The notes: a model not told the origin generated them from the letters alone. 64,000 bases of DNA from Peronospora farinosa (GCA_947646735.1 CANTFK010000838.1:372001-436000), one strand, 5' to 3'. Positions 22,601-34,449 are shown, numbered from the stretch's first letter. Numbers and translations are program-made.

Positions 22601-25600
22601 GCAGCACTCCAACTACATTGCGCCAAGCGGTCCCATGCAACATCTTTACGCAGGGGTCGTGGACAATAGCATTGATCCGCACGAGCACTTCGCGAGTTTT
22701 CTGCCGGTGCGGGCCAGCTCATCTAACGAGGAACCGCATGGCAAGAGTACGGGTGCAAGTAATCATGGAGATGCGAGCGAGTTTGCGCCGTATGAACAGT
22801 CGCCAACATACAAAGGTGGCCGCACGCTGCGTGCTTACCAGGTTGAAGGCCTCAACTGGATGGTATCATGCATCAAAGCTCAGCGATCATGCATATTGGC
22901 TGATGAAATGGGGCTGGGCAAGACGGTTCAAATTGTGTCGCTGATTGAGCATATGAAGTCAGAGGAGTCCATCCGTGGTCCGTATCTGATTGTTGTGCCG
23001 CTTTCAACGATTCAGCATTGGCGTCGTGAAATTGAGAGCTGGACGGATCTCAATGTATGCGTCTATCACGACATTGGAGACCGCACCACCAAGTTTACCG
23101 CAAAAGATATGCGCGCGGTAATTCGTGATCAAGAATGGTACTACCCGAGTTTGGGAAACTCGATTTTCAAATTTCACATCTTGTTGACCACTTTTGAGAC
23201 GCTGATAGCAGACTTTGAAGAGCTCGAGCACATTCACTGGCGATTGGTCGTAGTGGATGAGGCACATCGGCTGAAGGGCGCTGGGTCACGGGTGCTGAAA
23301 ATGATGCGCGTGCTTCACGTGGATCGCAAGGTGTTGCTAACAGGAACACCATTACAGAATAATACTCAAGAGCTCTGGGTTTTATTGAATTATCTTGAGC
23401 CGGTTAAATTTGCAAGCTTGGACGAGTTCAACAAGAACTTTGGAAAGCTGCATTCGCAGGAGCAGGTTATCAGGCTTCAGCAACTGCTGGCGCCTTACAT
23501 TTTGCGACGAGTGAAGGAGGATGTCGAGAAAAGCATTCCGCCCAAGGAAGAAACGATTATCTCTGTGGAACTGACAACACTGCAAAAGCAGTACTACCGA
23601 GCCATCTACGACAAGAATAAAAGCTTCTTGTATCGCGGCACGAAAAATGGCTTACCGACGCTGAATAACATTCAGTTGCAACTGCGAAAATGCTGCAACC
23701 ATCCGTTTCTCATCAAAGGTGTTGAAGAGAGAGAGTTGGACGAACTTGGTGATGATTCAACACCACTTCAAGTGATGGAAAAAACAATCGAATGCTCAGG
23801 CAAAATGATGCTTGTGTCCAAATTAATGCCAAAGTTAAAGCGAGACGGGCACAAGGTTTTGATATTTAGCCAGTTTCTGAAGCAACTTGACTTACTCGAA
23901 CGGTATTGCGAGGCTAATTCTTTCGTTTACGAACGTTTAGATGGTTCTACTGGTGGAAGCATGCGCCAGAGCGCAATCGACCGGTTTTCTCGACCACACT
24001 CGAAGTCTTTCGTGTTTTTGCTCAGCACAAAAGCTGGCGGCGTGGGCATTAATCTCATTGCAGCCGATACGGTAATTATTTTCGACAGTGACTGGAATCC
24101 GATGAATGATCTGCAAGCCCAATCACGTTGTCACCGTATCGGTCAAAAAAAGAGTGTGCAGATTTATCGGCTGGTAACGCGTAACACATACGAAAGCGAA
24201 ATGTTTGACCGCGCATCACGAAAGCTTGGTCTCGAACACGCAGTGCTAGGTACAGCGTCTTTTAATGAAAATTCGCAGATTACGAAGCCATCTGCGGAGC
24301 AACTTGTAGAGCTGCTGAAGCGTGGAGCGTATGCACTGATGGAAGATGACGATACGGCATCGAAAGAGTTTGCTGAGCGAGATATTGAAACTATTTTGAA
24401 GGAAAACGCTCGTGTTCTGGTTGTAGGCGCTAATTCTAGTGCTGACAAGGGAGCGGATGTTGATGCGAATGGGGTGACGCTGCTAAAACATAAAAGGTCG
24501 CCAACGAAATTTCACAAGCGAAAGTCACTTGGCGGGATGGCGGTTGACCGCTCATCTTTTGTTGCTGAAGGATCGACCGGTGAGCTGTCCGTGGATGACC
24601 CAAATTTTTGGGAGAAGGTTCTCCCAGGGGCAGTATCAGTGGAAATGCTGAGCTTGAAGCTCGAAGATGGCAGCGCCGTGAACTCACGTCAGTCGAAGAT
24701 TAAGTTTATCAGCAATTTGGATATAGCTTTGACTAGCTTGATTGCCGAAATGAGCTCAGGAAACAATCCTGACGATGGCGGTGCTGGGAGTCGAGATATT
24801 CAGCACGACTATGATATTGCTATACAGGTACTGAGCACTGTGAGCTCAAAATACCTTGACGAGTTTTCCAATGACCAGATTGATCTCGTCAAGGGATACT
24901 TATCGAAGTTGGAAAAATCGCGCGTACGAAGCTGTCGTCTCGCTCCTTCCCGAGCAAGCATTTACCAGGATGAAGAATTTGGTACCCCAAAGAGAAAAAG
25001 GCGAAAGAGAAGCACTCCAGCAGGCAGCAAAGCAGCAAGCAGCGATGACGAAGCATACGGCAATACTCTTGTGAAGATGAGAGGCAGTAAACATCGTAAT
25101 CGTCCTCCGAAACACCTGGGAAGCGTGGGCACTAAGCCCCCAATTGCCGTCTTTCAAGCGAGCGACAATGACGATTTGTGCACTCTTTGTGGCGACGGCG
25201 GGTTAATTTTGCTGTGTGACGGTCCATGTCATCGTTCATTCCATTTCGAGTGCGTAGGCATGAATGACGAACCGAACGATGAACAGTGGTTGTGCCCAGA
25301 TTGTGCTGCGGGACGTCACATGTGCTTGATATGCAAGCAGGTCGGCGAAATGGGCGTCGAATTTGGTGTCACGCAATGCTCGGTAGCCAAGTGCGGCAGA
25401 TTTTACCACAAGGGCTGCCTAGGCAAGAACCCGCGCGTCCAGTGGGTTGGCAAGAAGCGCTTTCGTTGTCCGAGCCATTTTTGTCATGCGTGCTCGAAGA
25501 GTAGTAAGATGAAGACTGCTGCCAAAAGCAAAAAGAAAAAGGACAACAAGAGCGATGTTGTGAGTTGTATTCATTGCTCACAAGCCTTCCACCCAGACTG

Positions 25601-26894
25601 CGTTCCGTCTGCAGACAAGTTTGTACGACTATCGAAGAATCTCATGATTTGCGCAAGGCATTTAGACGGGGAAAAGCCACCAGCTTCTGCAGGCCGAGCG
25701 TCTGGATCGAAAACCACAACACATCGCGCTAGTGCAAAAACACTTTCTGCTGCCGCAGCTCAGCGACGACTGGAAGTTCCAGAGTCCACTTTTCTGTACA
25801 AAGACAACGAACCAGAGGAACAGCATGTAGAACCTTTTAAAGGCAAGCGCAAGCGCACATCATCTCCACAGACGGCCAGCGTGAATGGATCGAAAAACAG
25901 TAAATCTACACCCTCAACTAAATCAGTTGCGAAACCGACGAAACCGAAGTTTTGTGCGCTATGTCACCGCGGAAACGTAATGGGAAGAGGTGCTGAACCT
26001 CAAGGATTGTCACTTCCGCCTTTAGCAAGAACGGGAGCACGTAACGGAACTGCTGGGACAAGCGTGGACTCAACTGGGACTGCTAGTGCTGATATAGCCC
26101 TTGAGGGACCTTTCATCGAGGCTCCAGTTCGTTTGAAGTACACTGACAAGCCCAACGAGTCTGTGCATGTGCACTTAAACTGTGCCGTGCACTCACCTGA
26201 GGTGTACGTGAAGGCCGATGGACTCATAATGAACTTGCCGAAAACAATCAAGCGCGGACGCCAGCTTAAATGTACTGGTTGTCACCAATTTGGTGCCACG
26301 GTGGGCTGCATTGTTGCCAAATGTCGGCGTAACTACCATTTGCGTTGTGCTGTGGAAAGCGGCGGTGAGATTGATGAAACCACGTACACTTTGTGCTGTA
26401 AACCACATGCAGTTGCACGCAAGGAACCGACACGTGTATGTGTGTGTGATGCCAATCCAGAAGACTCGACGCTCACGTTAGTGTGCGCTCCATGCAACAC
26501 GAAGTTTCATCCAAAGTGTGTCAATATGTCCGATCGCCACGCGGCTCGGAAGGCAAAAACGTGGGTCTGCAGTGTTTGCGATGGTTCAGCTGCAACGAAG
26601 CCGGTACCGCCGACTCACATGCTCGCTCCGTTTCATTCAAACACAGCAACGTCGAAGAAACCAGCAAGGACGAAGGCGAAAGAGCCGTTAAAGACAGCAA
26701 TAAGGAAGAAGAGCAACCGCAAGGCTGAACAAAGTACCAACGGCATCGAATCGCCGCCCAAGCGTAAAAAGCAAAAGAAGAACCGCTTGAGTGTACCACG
26801 GAATACGTTGTACCCCAAGACGAATAGTATGTCTCATGGAATTTCGCCTCATATGGATGCTGACTCGGATAGCGGGGTCTCATCGGACGAGTAG
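19688..26894 (+). CDS. Giant CHD-type chromatin remodeller: chromo-bromo-PHD-chromo-PDZ-SNF2-PHD array
   Basis: Predicted exons 19688-19983 (5' end open; first in-frame ATG at 19816) and 20076-26894, joined in phase 0. The second exon alone encodes over 2,260 residues. Domains by nucleotide: first chromodomain-like strand set about 20085-20215; bromodomain about 20410-20780 (with PDYLNHIMNPIDLGTI); PHD finger 20910-21060; second chromodomain 21350-21425 (FLVKWVGMSVRFSTWERP); acidic linker; PDZ domain about 22145-22405 (GLGMRLG loop, VISVGDVLVAVN); SNF2 ATPase 22825-23560 with DEMGLGKT and DEAH at 23254-23265; helicase C about 23790-24165; CHD-like DDPNFWEKV at 24595-24621; then PHD fingers at 25174-25310 and 25314-25490, an extended PHD at 25950-26405 and a last PHD at 26437-26580. 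A basic tail closes it. It should slide or evict nucleosomes using ATP while reading modified histone tails. Confidence 0.92.
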
Positions 26895-28197
26895 AGAAAA
26901 AAAGGAGACGATGAACTTCGAAGTATGTGGGATATGCGAGAAATAGATGGAACTGTATCTTACATATATCAAGAGTACCTACAAACACTAGATCAAAGGA
27001 CCTGGCGACATGTGTTAAGCTATTTTTTACAAGCTGGGACTCGAGAAACAGCTACTTCTTAACTTGTCACTTTGCTTCGTAGGACTTGCCACCGAAACGA
27101 TAAAGTATCATCGATTGCCGAGGATGGACATTGCAGAGGGCACCCGCATCAATTGCCGTCAACGTTGCCTTTGCAACTTCTCGTGTCGCACTGTGATCGC
27201 TGCATGTTACAAGGTAAAATCAAGTAGACGGTTGTATGCACCCACATAGTAAAATGCATTAGACCAATGAACTTGTCGAGCAGAACATGGACACTCGTCA
27301 AGTGAAGCGCTGATCAGACCTATCTACCCCCAGGTGGTTTATCGTAAACAGAAGCTTTGTTGATTACATGTAGCTTTACAAAATTTCATGGCTCTGATAT
27401 CGTTGCTGACAGCATTGTCGCGGATGGGCAATGCAAAGACATGCAAAGACATTTTAATCAATAGAACATGCATTCTTTCGTTTTGGGCGTCATGGGATCA
27501 AAACGCCATGATACAATCCGAGTGAGAAAAGAGCGCAAATGCTCTGCACGGTGGATCTATCATCTATCTATCTATCTATCGTACTGAACCTGGCTTAGGA
27601 ACTTCGATTGGATATGGGAGAGACAGTTAACCTCTGCCATATGGTACGACATATGGCTTCACATTGCGGCAACATTGCAGTTCAATGGCAATAAACATTC
27701 GGCTCTGTATGAGTGGACGTATTACACCCGGATGCACAAAAAGGGAAAGCGGCCGCGATGGAACTTTACTGATCAGAGTGGAAGTCGATTGATCTTCCGA
27801 CTGTTGGACGTAGATTGATCAAAAAGACCACTTTCTTTTCCCATCGTCTTCATCAAGGTTCCATTCTTCAACTCGCTCTCGAGTGCCTGCTTAAAACCCA
27901 CGTTTCATTGTTTCCGTTTCTACTCCCACGTGTCGAAAGCGAAGGGACCACCACCCTAGTCACGTCAGCTCCATCGCCACCAACTGCTCCGTCTCTCGTC
28001 AAGTTGCCGTCCAGTCATCACGTAGTCCAATCTCATTTTGCCGTTTCACGTCTTTTCAAACGTTGCACTTACTAATTGGCTTTCCAAACGTCACATTGCC
28101 ACGTTTCAACTTGCACTTTTTTTCAAGATAAAAGTGCGATCTGCTACGCTTCAATAGTCTTATAATCAATCAGCACTAGATAAAAGTACTTGGTCTA
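26895..28197. other. Intergenic region, 1.3 kb
   Basis: It lies between the end of the CHD gene and the start of the CaaX protein gene. I see no supported gene. A short (ATCT)n run is at about 27562-27580. The proximal 300 bp before 28198 are pyrimidine-rich and probably hold the promoter of the downstream gene. Confidence 0.4.
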
Positions 28198-29751
28198 ATG
28201 CCACTATCCATTTCATTTTATCATAACAAACACAACAACAACAACAACAACATATCGAGTTCTTACCAAAGCGTCGCACTTCACGACCGAGCAAAGGTCA
28301 AGCCTACAATGACACTTTCATCCGAGTTTTACCGCAACATTTGGGGTCCAACTGACGAAGAAGAGGCAGCTCTACGTCGTCGAGCTCGATCTCGACGAGT
28401 TGATAGTTCGCCTGCTTCTGTGACGTCTCGAAGATTCAAAAAACGGGTGGCTACAGGTCCTCTCGTTGACATTGCACAGGTGGCACACGTCGTTACGACC
28501 GTGTCGGACTTTCGAGCTGATTATGGTGAAGACATGAAGAAAATACGACTTATGAATGTGTGGGACGACCGCAGTCTTGCTTTAGGTTTTGAACCAGAGT
28601 CTTCGACTTGTCTTGACAAGTCAGTGGACATTAACATCAAGACGGAGACGGGTCCTTCTACTGCAGCCACGGAACCAGAAGACATCATGTCGCCTATTCA
28701 TAGTCGTGCAGACAGGATCACTGAACGTAGCTGTGAAGACAGTGACGCTGAAGTCAGCAGCTTTGGATCGTCTCTGATAAACAAGCTTCGACCAGGACAG
28801 CTTAAACGTGCTTATACACCTGAGATTGTATTACCAAGCACTGTAAAGAAGTCGGGGACTCGTGACAATGTCAGGAAGGAGCAGAATTTGGATAATGTGC
28901 CGGTACCTCCTCCATCCTCACACAACGGGAGCGTTATCTTTAGTGCCGTGTTTTCAGAGCAAAAGGATTGGAGTTGGAGTGCTAAATTCCTGTTGGGAAT
29001 CCATGAACCAATTCGTCACGCTTTATTTGTCATGGATCGCTTCTTGGAACAGTCTCAGAGTCAGTCGAAGCCTGAAGCTTCACATACATTGGCACTCGAG
29101 ACACACGTTGCCGAATTTTTTCTCTGGTTTAAAACGTACTTCGTCGAGTATTTACAATGTCAGCACGAAGTAAAAGCTTCAGTCTTGCTGCCTCTACTCA
29201 ACTTACCAGCTTCGACCAAGCAGCAAGTTCTAGATGTGTACCTGGATATCTCTCAAATGCTGGCACAAATTCAACAGCTAGAACGTGCATTGTGTGTCAG
29301 TGGAGCTTGCCACGCATCGTCATGGCTTTTACGACTCCAGGTGTTGCAAACAGAGATCCGACAACTGAACCGCACATTGCATGCGGCTTTGAATATGGAA
29401 GAGGAGACCTTACACCCAGCTATGGGCGCTGCATTCACAGAACGTGCATTCCATAGCCACATTATGCCTCGTGTCTTCCGTGCTATCCGGGCTAAGCGTG
29501 TTGTGGTGCCATGGATTGTGGAGCGCAGTAAGATCTGGGGAGGAGAAACAGAGCAGCTCAGTATTCAGGGCATGTTGCCCTTTTCAGCAAAGTTCATGTA
29601 TCGCAAGATTTGGCGACCATATTTCATGAACAATGTTGCCGTGGCGATGAAAAATCTGAACGAGTTTGTCGGCTCTTCAGGCTCAAGCAGCACTACCAGT
29701 ACTGCGTCGACTTACAGTGAACGCCACGGAGACATGTGCTCGATCATGTGA
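28198..29751 (+). CDS. Helical-bundle protein ending in a CaaX box (possible hemerythrin-like)
   Basis: An intronless 517-residue open frame from the ATG at 28198; an internal Met at 28309 is an alternative start after an Asn-rich run. The first half is Ser- and charge-rich and probably disordered. The second half is helical, with HEPIRHALFVMDRF, then QHEVKASVLLPLL and NMEEETLHPAM, a spacing of His/Glu pairs followed by L.P that resembles hemerythrin HHE helices. The protein ends CSIM, a CaaX prenylation signal whose terminal Met favours farnesyl transfer, so the protein is likely membrane-attached through its C-terminus. The hemerythrin call is tentative; the CaaX ending is seen directly. 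Confidence 0.75.
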   Translation: MPLSISFYHNKHNNNNNNISSSYQSVALHDRAKVKPTMTLSSEFYRNIWGPTDEEEAALRRRARSRRVDSSPASVTSRRFKKRVATGPLVDIAQVAHVVTTVSDFRADYGEDMKKIRLMNVWDDRSLALGFEPESSTCLDKSVDINIKTETGPSTAATEPEDIMSPIHSRADRITERSCEDSDAEVSSFGSSLINKLRPGQLKRAYTPEIVLPSTVKKSGTRDNVRKEQNLDNVPVPPPSSHNGSVIFSAVFSEQKDWSWSAKFLLGIHEPIRHALFVMDRFLEQSQSQSKPEASHTLALETHVAEFFLWFKTYFVEYLQCQHEVKASVLLPLLNLPASTKQQVLDVYLDISQMLAQIQQLERALCVSGACHASSWLLRLQVLQTEIRQLNRTLHAALNMEEETLHPAMGAAFTERAFHSHIMPRVFRAIRAKRVVVPWIVERSKIWGGETEQLSIQGMLPFSAKFMYRKIWRPYFMNNVAVAMKNLNEFVGSSGSSSTTSTASTYSERHGDMCSIM

Positions 29752-30357
29752 AGTCACTTATTGAAGTTGCATTGACGGCTTTCTGACTGGAAGCGCTACA
29801 GCTATTTATTAAAAGAAGGGGCCACGCCAACATTACGTGGGCGAAGAGCGTTTGTCCTGGGTGCCCGAAGCTAGCAAAGCGAAAGCCAGTATCCATTGCC
29901 GTAATAAATGAAATCCTTTTTATCTCGGTAACGACTTTGTATGTCCACCTTTGAATATCAAGCAGATACAAACTCGTCGACCACACTCTTCCATGATGTT
30001 GCTCACACAGTATTCAAAACGACTAAAATGTTACAGCCAACGGCTGTTCGTGTTGCCAGTTGAGACAAGTCGCAACATGAGATTTTGAGTGACATGTCAA
30101 GCGACAAGCCAAGATGGGTAACTTGATAGCAAGCGACGACTTTTAAAGCCATTAGTTGTCAATTCGACAGTGCTTCTAATTAGGTGAGATATATCGGACT
30201 AGTAAGTACCAAAATCTACATGAGACGAACACGAGCGCAAAAGTGCAGCATCTATCAGCCCTTTCACCTACGGTAGTGGAGTAAACAGAGGTACACTATC
30301 TTAACATACCTTTTATGATGGTAATGAACCATGCAATATGATACATCCGATTGTACT
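29752..30357. other. Convergent intergenic region
   Basis: The flanking genes converge here, so this 606-bp stretch should hold two 3' untranslated regions. I see no open frame or repeat worth calling. Confidence 0.35.
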
Positions 30358-31228
30358 TTACTCCTTGGTATCAACGCCATCCCAAAGTGGATGTGTAAGC
30401 GGCTTCACTCCAGCACCGAGTAGCATTCGTACAGCTGCCTTTTCAATGCGTTGCAGTTGTCGATTAACAATACTCTCACTTTTAGGTGTAAATTGCTCTG
30501 TCCGAATTGTAAGAAGTCCTGTGCAACAACCAACACAAACAAGTCATGAAGGTGTCGTCCATACCGACATTCAACCAAATTCTTACCATTGAGATTTCCA
30601 AACAGTACGTCTGTCGAGTATCTATCGCCAATCACAACCAGTGTCTTTATATCGACTGTACCGAAGTGGGTTTTCACAAATCCAATGCCTCCAGGTTTCT
30701 GGAACGACAAATATCTCCGTTTCAGATCCCAAAGTAGCACTCCAATCAGTATCATACCTTCTGATTATGACGAAGTACAGCAACATGCAATTTTTCTTCA
30801 ATCTTCTCGGCTTCCACTCCGTCCGTGTCGTCTGAAGATCCAGCCGAATTGGAGAAAATAACAACACTCGAGTCCCCAAACACTCGTCGGCATTCAGCCA
30901 AAGAGGACTCTAAATGCGATGCAATTTCCAATTTGTGCGGCACCGTCAACGTATTGTCTTTGTCAAAAATCACACCACGGAATCCTCGGTCTCGAAGTGT
31001 CTGGAAAGGCACTTCCGTCACATCTAAAGGATACCAATGGACAAAAATCAATATGTTTAAAGTCGTATTTTGCGATACATACTCGTCAGAAACGACAAAA
31101 TCTTGCATGGAACTAAACACAAGATAAAGGAGATTACCTTTCACAGAGACTTGTGGCAAAAGAAGCTGCGGTTGACGTGTCAGCACACGGCAAAACTCTA
31201 TGACACCATTAAGATTAAGGCCTTTCAT
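30358..31228 (-). CDS. Mitochondrial phosphatidylglycerophosphatase, GEP4/PTPMT-analogue HAD family
   Basis: Four predicted exons on the minus strand: 31138-31228, 30758-31023, 30587-30698 and 30358-30518, giving 209 residues with all phases matching. The HAD motif I is FDKDNTLT, characteristic of the Gep4 branch (DKDNT/C-L); VVIFSNSAGS fits motif II; and VVIGDRYSTDVLFGN fits motif IV. In yeast Gep4 removes phosphate from phosphatidylglycerophosphate in the mitochondrial matrix on the way to cardiolipin. The N-terminus (basic, hydrophobic, no acidic residue until Glu11) is compatible with import. Introns are 59-114 nt. Confidence 0.88.
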
Positions 31229-31453
31229 TGTCTTTTAGTGTTATTTTTTATTGATCTTATTGCGATATTGACAATACATATGTATTATTCGTAATTAATC
31301 GAATCATGTCTCTACCAATCAGAACGTTTAAAAGCCAGATATACTCTCAATACGTCTGAGAAAGTATCAGGTCGCCCGGCACTCTGTGGTGCTGCATTAA
31401 GACATTCCTACTGTATATATCCTACGTCAGCACTCCCGCTTCTTACATCCTCA

Positions 31454-33895
31454 ATGGATGAAAATGCACAAGAAACGCACGCTCAGGAAAAAGCCGAGCA
31501 CGTGAGCTCCGACGACGAATCATCATCCTCAAGCTCCGGATCAGGTTCGTCGTCGTCGTCGTCGTCGTCTTCATCTGATTCTGAGACGGAAGATGAAGTT
31601 GAAGTAGAAAACACAACTAATGAGACTGAAGCGAAACAAGACGCTCCTTATGGAGGTGTCACGAACCGCACAGGCAATGCTTACTCTAGTAATAATACTG
31701 GACCACCACTATCTGCTCCTCGTCCACATGGAATGGCAGCTAATACGGAAACGCTAAACGTGAATTCAACGCGAGCAGCGGCACGATTTAAAGCTTCAGA
31801 GACCGAGTCAATGATGCCTTTGGGTACACGGAAACGAGACCGACGTACAATTGAAGAGATTCAAAGAGATTTAAGGGATAAAAGAAAGAAACCTTTGGGT
31901 ACACCAGCTGCAAGATCAAGTCCGCCACCTCCAAATCGCTCGCCAATGCGATCTTCAGATACTGAAGCCGTCGTAAATAGTGGAGCTCCAATGGCTGTGG
32001 GTGGCCCACTGAGTCAGTTTGGAACTGCAGGTCGTCTGCCAATTAAAAGGAAACCAGTGTCGGCACATGATAGATTGGCTATGAAACTTAATGGACGAAA
32101 AACGACACATGCGAAGGCCAAGAAGACAACCACTTCGGTTGCTGCTGTTGGTACAATACCACCAGTGTCGGTAATGACAAACAAGCCGGTGACTAAAGCG
32201 GTGACTGCAATGAGCTCGATGCCACTGCTTACAGGAAATAGCAGCAGCAGTGACCATGGAGGGGACGCTGGAGGTGATGGGTACAGTAGCAGTGTTAGTA
32301 GATCATCCCAACCGGCAGTGGATGGCAAAGTGGTGCGTGCGATGTTGCGCGCAATGCTTCGCTATGGAGATCTTACCGACGTGGGTCTCTACCCGACGGC
32401 TGGAAATTTTGCTGACGAGTACAAAATGCCTAGCTTCATTGAGCGAGCGAATTTGCAAACAACTACAAAGATCTCCATCGATAGACTGCACACACTTGCA
32501 AATGAAGTTGCTCAGAAAGCCAAGCAGGCAGTTGAGGCACGACCCCCGCAAGACAACATTAAGATTGCTGAGGTTGAGGCAAAATCAACGCAAATCATTG
32601 AGCGTCTTTACGAGAACTTAAAACTTCGCATCGCTGTTCAGCGCGCATTGCGCATTGCAGGGTGTTCTTCAGGCAACGCACAGGCGAATGCTCAAGGTGC
32701 TTACGTATTAATGGCAAAACAGAGCGATCTTTCTGTTTTAGGTGTTAACACACGAGACCTGCCTAATTGGACCTGGGCTGAAAAAGAGCACGACTGGTCA
32801 CAGCGCAAGGATGCTGCGCTGCTACTTGGTGTCTACGTTCATGGATTTGGAGGCTGGGAAGACGTGCTGAACGACGATTTACTTCATTTCCAGGGGCAAC
32901 GAGCCCTGAAGGGCGAGCGTCTAAAGAAGCGGGCTGAAAACTTACTGAAGCGGTTGCCACCGCCTGACCTTCACGCTGGCGATCCACGCATTGTGCAGCA
33001 AGCGAGCTCCTTAAATTTTGCGTGTACTAACTCGGGCCAATCGTTGGGTGCACAGTTTAGTGCAATCATCCAGAGTGGAGCTATTCCCGGTGTGACAGCT
33101 TCAACTCCTGCTGTTTCAGCTTCTGGAGGGGGTCGAATGGCGCGTGCAGCAGAACGATTTGCTACGCGTCAACAGAATGGCGAAGAAGTCGCAGGTCGAC
33201 GCTCTGTTGGCGGGTCGGGAAGCCAAGGAATGGATGATGGTAGGCAGCAGAAGGTACTGGCCACAAGATCTCCTGCACAAAGTAGTGTTGTGGATCGCGA
33301 ACCTGAAGATGGCGAAATTGGTGGCGCATCGTCATCCCAGTCAACGTCGTCACACCGCAAAAGACGATCGTCATCTGGAGATCAGACCTTGTCTCGTAAG
33401 AAACACCGCAATGGCAGCAGCAAGAAGGAAAAACGGAAGAAAGAGCACCGGAGGAGTGACTCTAGTAAGCCAAAAGCTAACCTGGAGACCTCCGAGGTGG
33501 TGGTGACACATGCGATTGCAGATGTAGCTCCATTGCCGCTACTCTCTGTTGACGAGTGCTATGAAAAGTGGAAACCCAACAAGAAGTTGTGCGAAATTCG
33601 ACAGGTACTCAAGAAAATGAAGATAATGGCCGAGTGGTCCCGCAACCACAAAGACGAGACTGTGGTTGAAAAGGTGTATAAGTATGTGAGTACAATTGGG
33701 GAAACAATCGATCGCGTCGTAACGCAGCATCAAGACCAGGCCGAGCCCGACCAGTCATCCCGCGAAGTTGATGAACTCTGTACGTCCTTGTGGACGTATG
33801 CAGCAGGGTTCACGCCGTTTACGCCGCTGGGCTTTGAGCGTCTATACGACGATATTTGCGCGGATGCGGACGCTCTCGTTGCAACAAAGTCATGA
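31454..33895 (+). CDS. CHD1 C-terminal-like protein (SANT/SLIDE plus CHCT), no ATPase
   Basis: An intronless 813-residue frame. It begins with an acidic Ser-rich tract (TCG repeat near 31545-31575). In the middle come VDGKVVRAMLRAMLRYGDL and helices like the CHD1 SANT region; then WSQRKDAALLLGVYVHGFGGWEDV, the CHD1 SLIDE hallmark; a Ser/Lys/Arg-rich linker (SSSHRKRRSSSG, KKHRNGSSKKEKRKK); and finally CYEKWKPNKKLCEIRQVLKK, the DUF4208/CHCT domain of CHD1. No chromodomain or SNF2 helicase is encoded. The nearest upstream gene is on the other strand, so the ATPase half has not simply been missed. It probably binds linker DNA or partners a CHD ATPase in trans. Confidence 0.85.
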   Translation: MDENAQETHAQEKAEHVSSDDESSSSSSGSGSSSSSSSSSSDSETEDEVEVENTTNETEAKQDAPYGGVTNRTGNAYSSNNTGPPLSAPRPHGMAANTETLNVNSTRAAARFKASETESMMPLGTRKRDRRTIEEIQRDLRDKRKKPLGTPAARSSPPPPNRSPMRSSDTEAVVNSGAPMAVGGPLSQFGTAGRLPIKRKPVSAHDRLAMKLNGRKTTHAKAKKTTTSVAAVGTIPPVSVMTNKPVTKAVTAMSSMPLLTGNSSSSDHGGDAGGDGYSSSVSRSSQPAVDGKVVRAMLRAMLRYGDLTDVGLYPTAGNFADEYKMPSFIERANLQTTTKISIDRLHTLANEVAQKAKQAVEARPPQDNIKIAEVEAKSTQIIERLYENLKLRIAVQRALRIAGCSSGNAQANAQGAYVLMAKQSDLSVLGVNTRDLPNWTWAEKEHDWSQRKDAALLLGVYVHGFGGWEDVLNDDLLHFQGQRALKGERLKKRAENLLKRLPPPDLHAGDPRIVQQASSLNFACTNSGQSLGAQFSAIIQSGAIPGVTASTPAVSASGGGRMARAAERFATRQQNGEEVAGRRSVGGSGSQGMDDGRQQKVLATRSPAQSSVVDREPEDGEIGGASSSQSTSSHRKRRSSSGDQTLSRKKHRNGSSKKEKRKKEHRRSDSSKPKANLETSEVVVTHAIADVAPLPLLSVDECYEKWKPNKKLCEIRQVLKKMKIMAEWSRNHKDETVVEKVYKYVSTIGETIDRVVTQHQDQAEPDQSSREVDELCTSLWTYAAGFTPFTPLGFERLYDDICADADALVATKS

Positions 33896-34449
33896 CGCCC
33901 ACAAAGTTGCGTGTGATGCCAAAACGCTGTCACAGTCCATTCAAGTGCATGCAAGTACAGAGAAGATTCAAGGATACGGTATGCGTTTCAACACGAACAG
34001 GCACGTTTTAGCAGTGTCGTTGCTAATGCAGCTACAAGTGCAGATGGAGTTGTAAGCAGTGGTGTGATGATAGTTAAGCTGAAGAGGACGACAATGTCGA
34101 AAAAGAGACTGCAGCTAGTCGTAACAAATCAAGATTAGGATGAGGAGGGATACGGAAGCAGTTACTTTGAGGAAGAAAAAAGTAGCAGGTAAAAGCGGCT
34201 CTTATCTGCTGTGCTTCCCTACTATGGATGCTAAGCATGAGCAACAGCAAATTTCGCAGGAGATGGAGTTGCCAAAGAAATGCTCTACTATCAACTCCAC
34301 CTGCGGAGATTGTAGCTTTCCACATGCTTCGAATGATACCTGGTTGATAGCAAAGATGCTACACCACATTAATGATGTACCAAGAGCATGACAGAGTAGT
34401 CCTGATGTCTCCGTATTCTAGTTAGCCATGTCATGCTGGCAGTGTAGAC
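33896..34449. other. Convergent intergenic region
   Basis: The flanking genes are convergent. The open frames here (for example 34140-34391) are short, overlap the expected 3' untranslated regions and show nothing conserved. No gene is called. Confidence 0.35.

Noticed and set aside
27540..27585. (ATCT)n tetranucleotide as a regulatory element
   Set aside because: It is a short simple repeat of about five units with no context suggesting function.
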